Positions 21,827-21,866 of a stretch of 21,866 nt of DNA are shown in pieces. The notes under the pieces were generated by a model that was given only the letters and a program-made list of their open reading frames with translations, was not told the DNA's origin and did not search any database. The stretch is from positions 8,919 to 30,784 of the forward strand of contig NAOQ01000655.1 in assembly GCA_002751075.1 (NCBI GenBank), written 5' to 3'. Each line of letters starts with the position of its first letter. The stretch's first letter is position 1. Made by a program: the position numbers and the translations under genes. The DNA is from Ichthyophonus hoferi. Its lineage: Eukaryota; Opisthokonta; Ichthyosporea; Ichthyophonida; Ichthyophonidae.

Positions 21827-21866
21827 GTATTGTATTGCATTGTGTTATATTGTATTGCATTGTATT
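21827..21866. repeat. ATTGT/ATTGC pentanucleotide array at right edge
   Basis: TATTGTATTGCATTGTG-type repeats in the intron after the last visible exon, cut by the window end. Confidence 0.85.

Overview
The window is eukaryotic nuclear DNA. It is strongly AT-rich, full of microsatellites and low-complexity introns, and carries two protein-coding genes split by GT-AG introns. Exon borders could be set by hand because donor, acceptor and codon phase agree at every junction used. The lineage is not fixed by the sequence. A non-vertebrate animal such as a sponge, or another opisthokont or protist, would fit, but that is a guess.

Left part (206-4326, minus strand): the 5' end and at least eight exons of a gene whose family I do not recognise. 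It encodes a low-complexity, helical N-terminal half followed by several hydrophobic segments, so it is probably a multi-pass membrane protein. It runs off the left edge.

Middle (4327-15579): about 11 kb with no convincing host gene. It holds a tandem duplication of about 0.7 kb (4982-6380), a 327-bp foldback or MITE-like palindrome (7292-7618), two copies of a repeat family carrying a (CCAGAG)n hexamer array (10175-10352 and 12805-13072), another pair of roughly 105-bp direct repeats, a 21-bp minisatellite, and a segment at 13260-13770 that may be an old coding relic.

Right part (15580-21745, plus strand): a bifunctional 6-phosphofructo-2-kinase/fructose-2,6-bisphosphatase gene that runs off the right edge. 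In-phase upstream exons encode an AMPK-beta-type glycogen-binding module (CBM48) with its main sugar-contacting residues present. The product would tie fructose-2,6-bisphosphate metabolism, which sets the glycolysis/gluconeogenesis switch, to glycogen. This is analogous to the N-terminal starch-binding module of the plant enzyme but uses a different CBM family, and it is the most interesting object in the window.

The introns of both genes contain related TACTATTAT-type low-complexity tracts. These mostly have the same polarity relative to transcription even though the genes lie on opposite strands. One intron of the kinase gene carries the opposite polarity.
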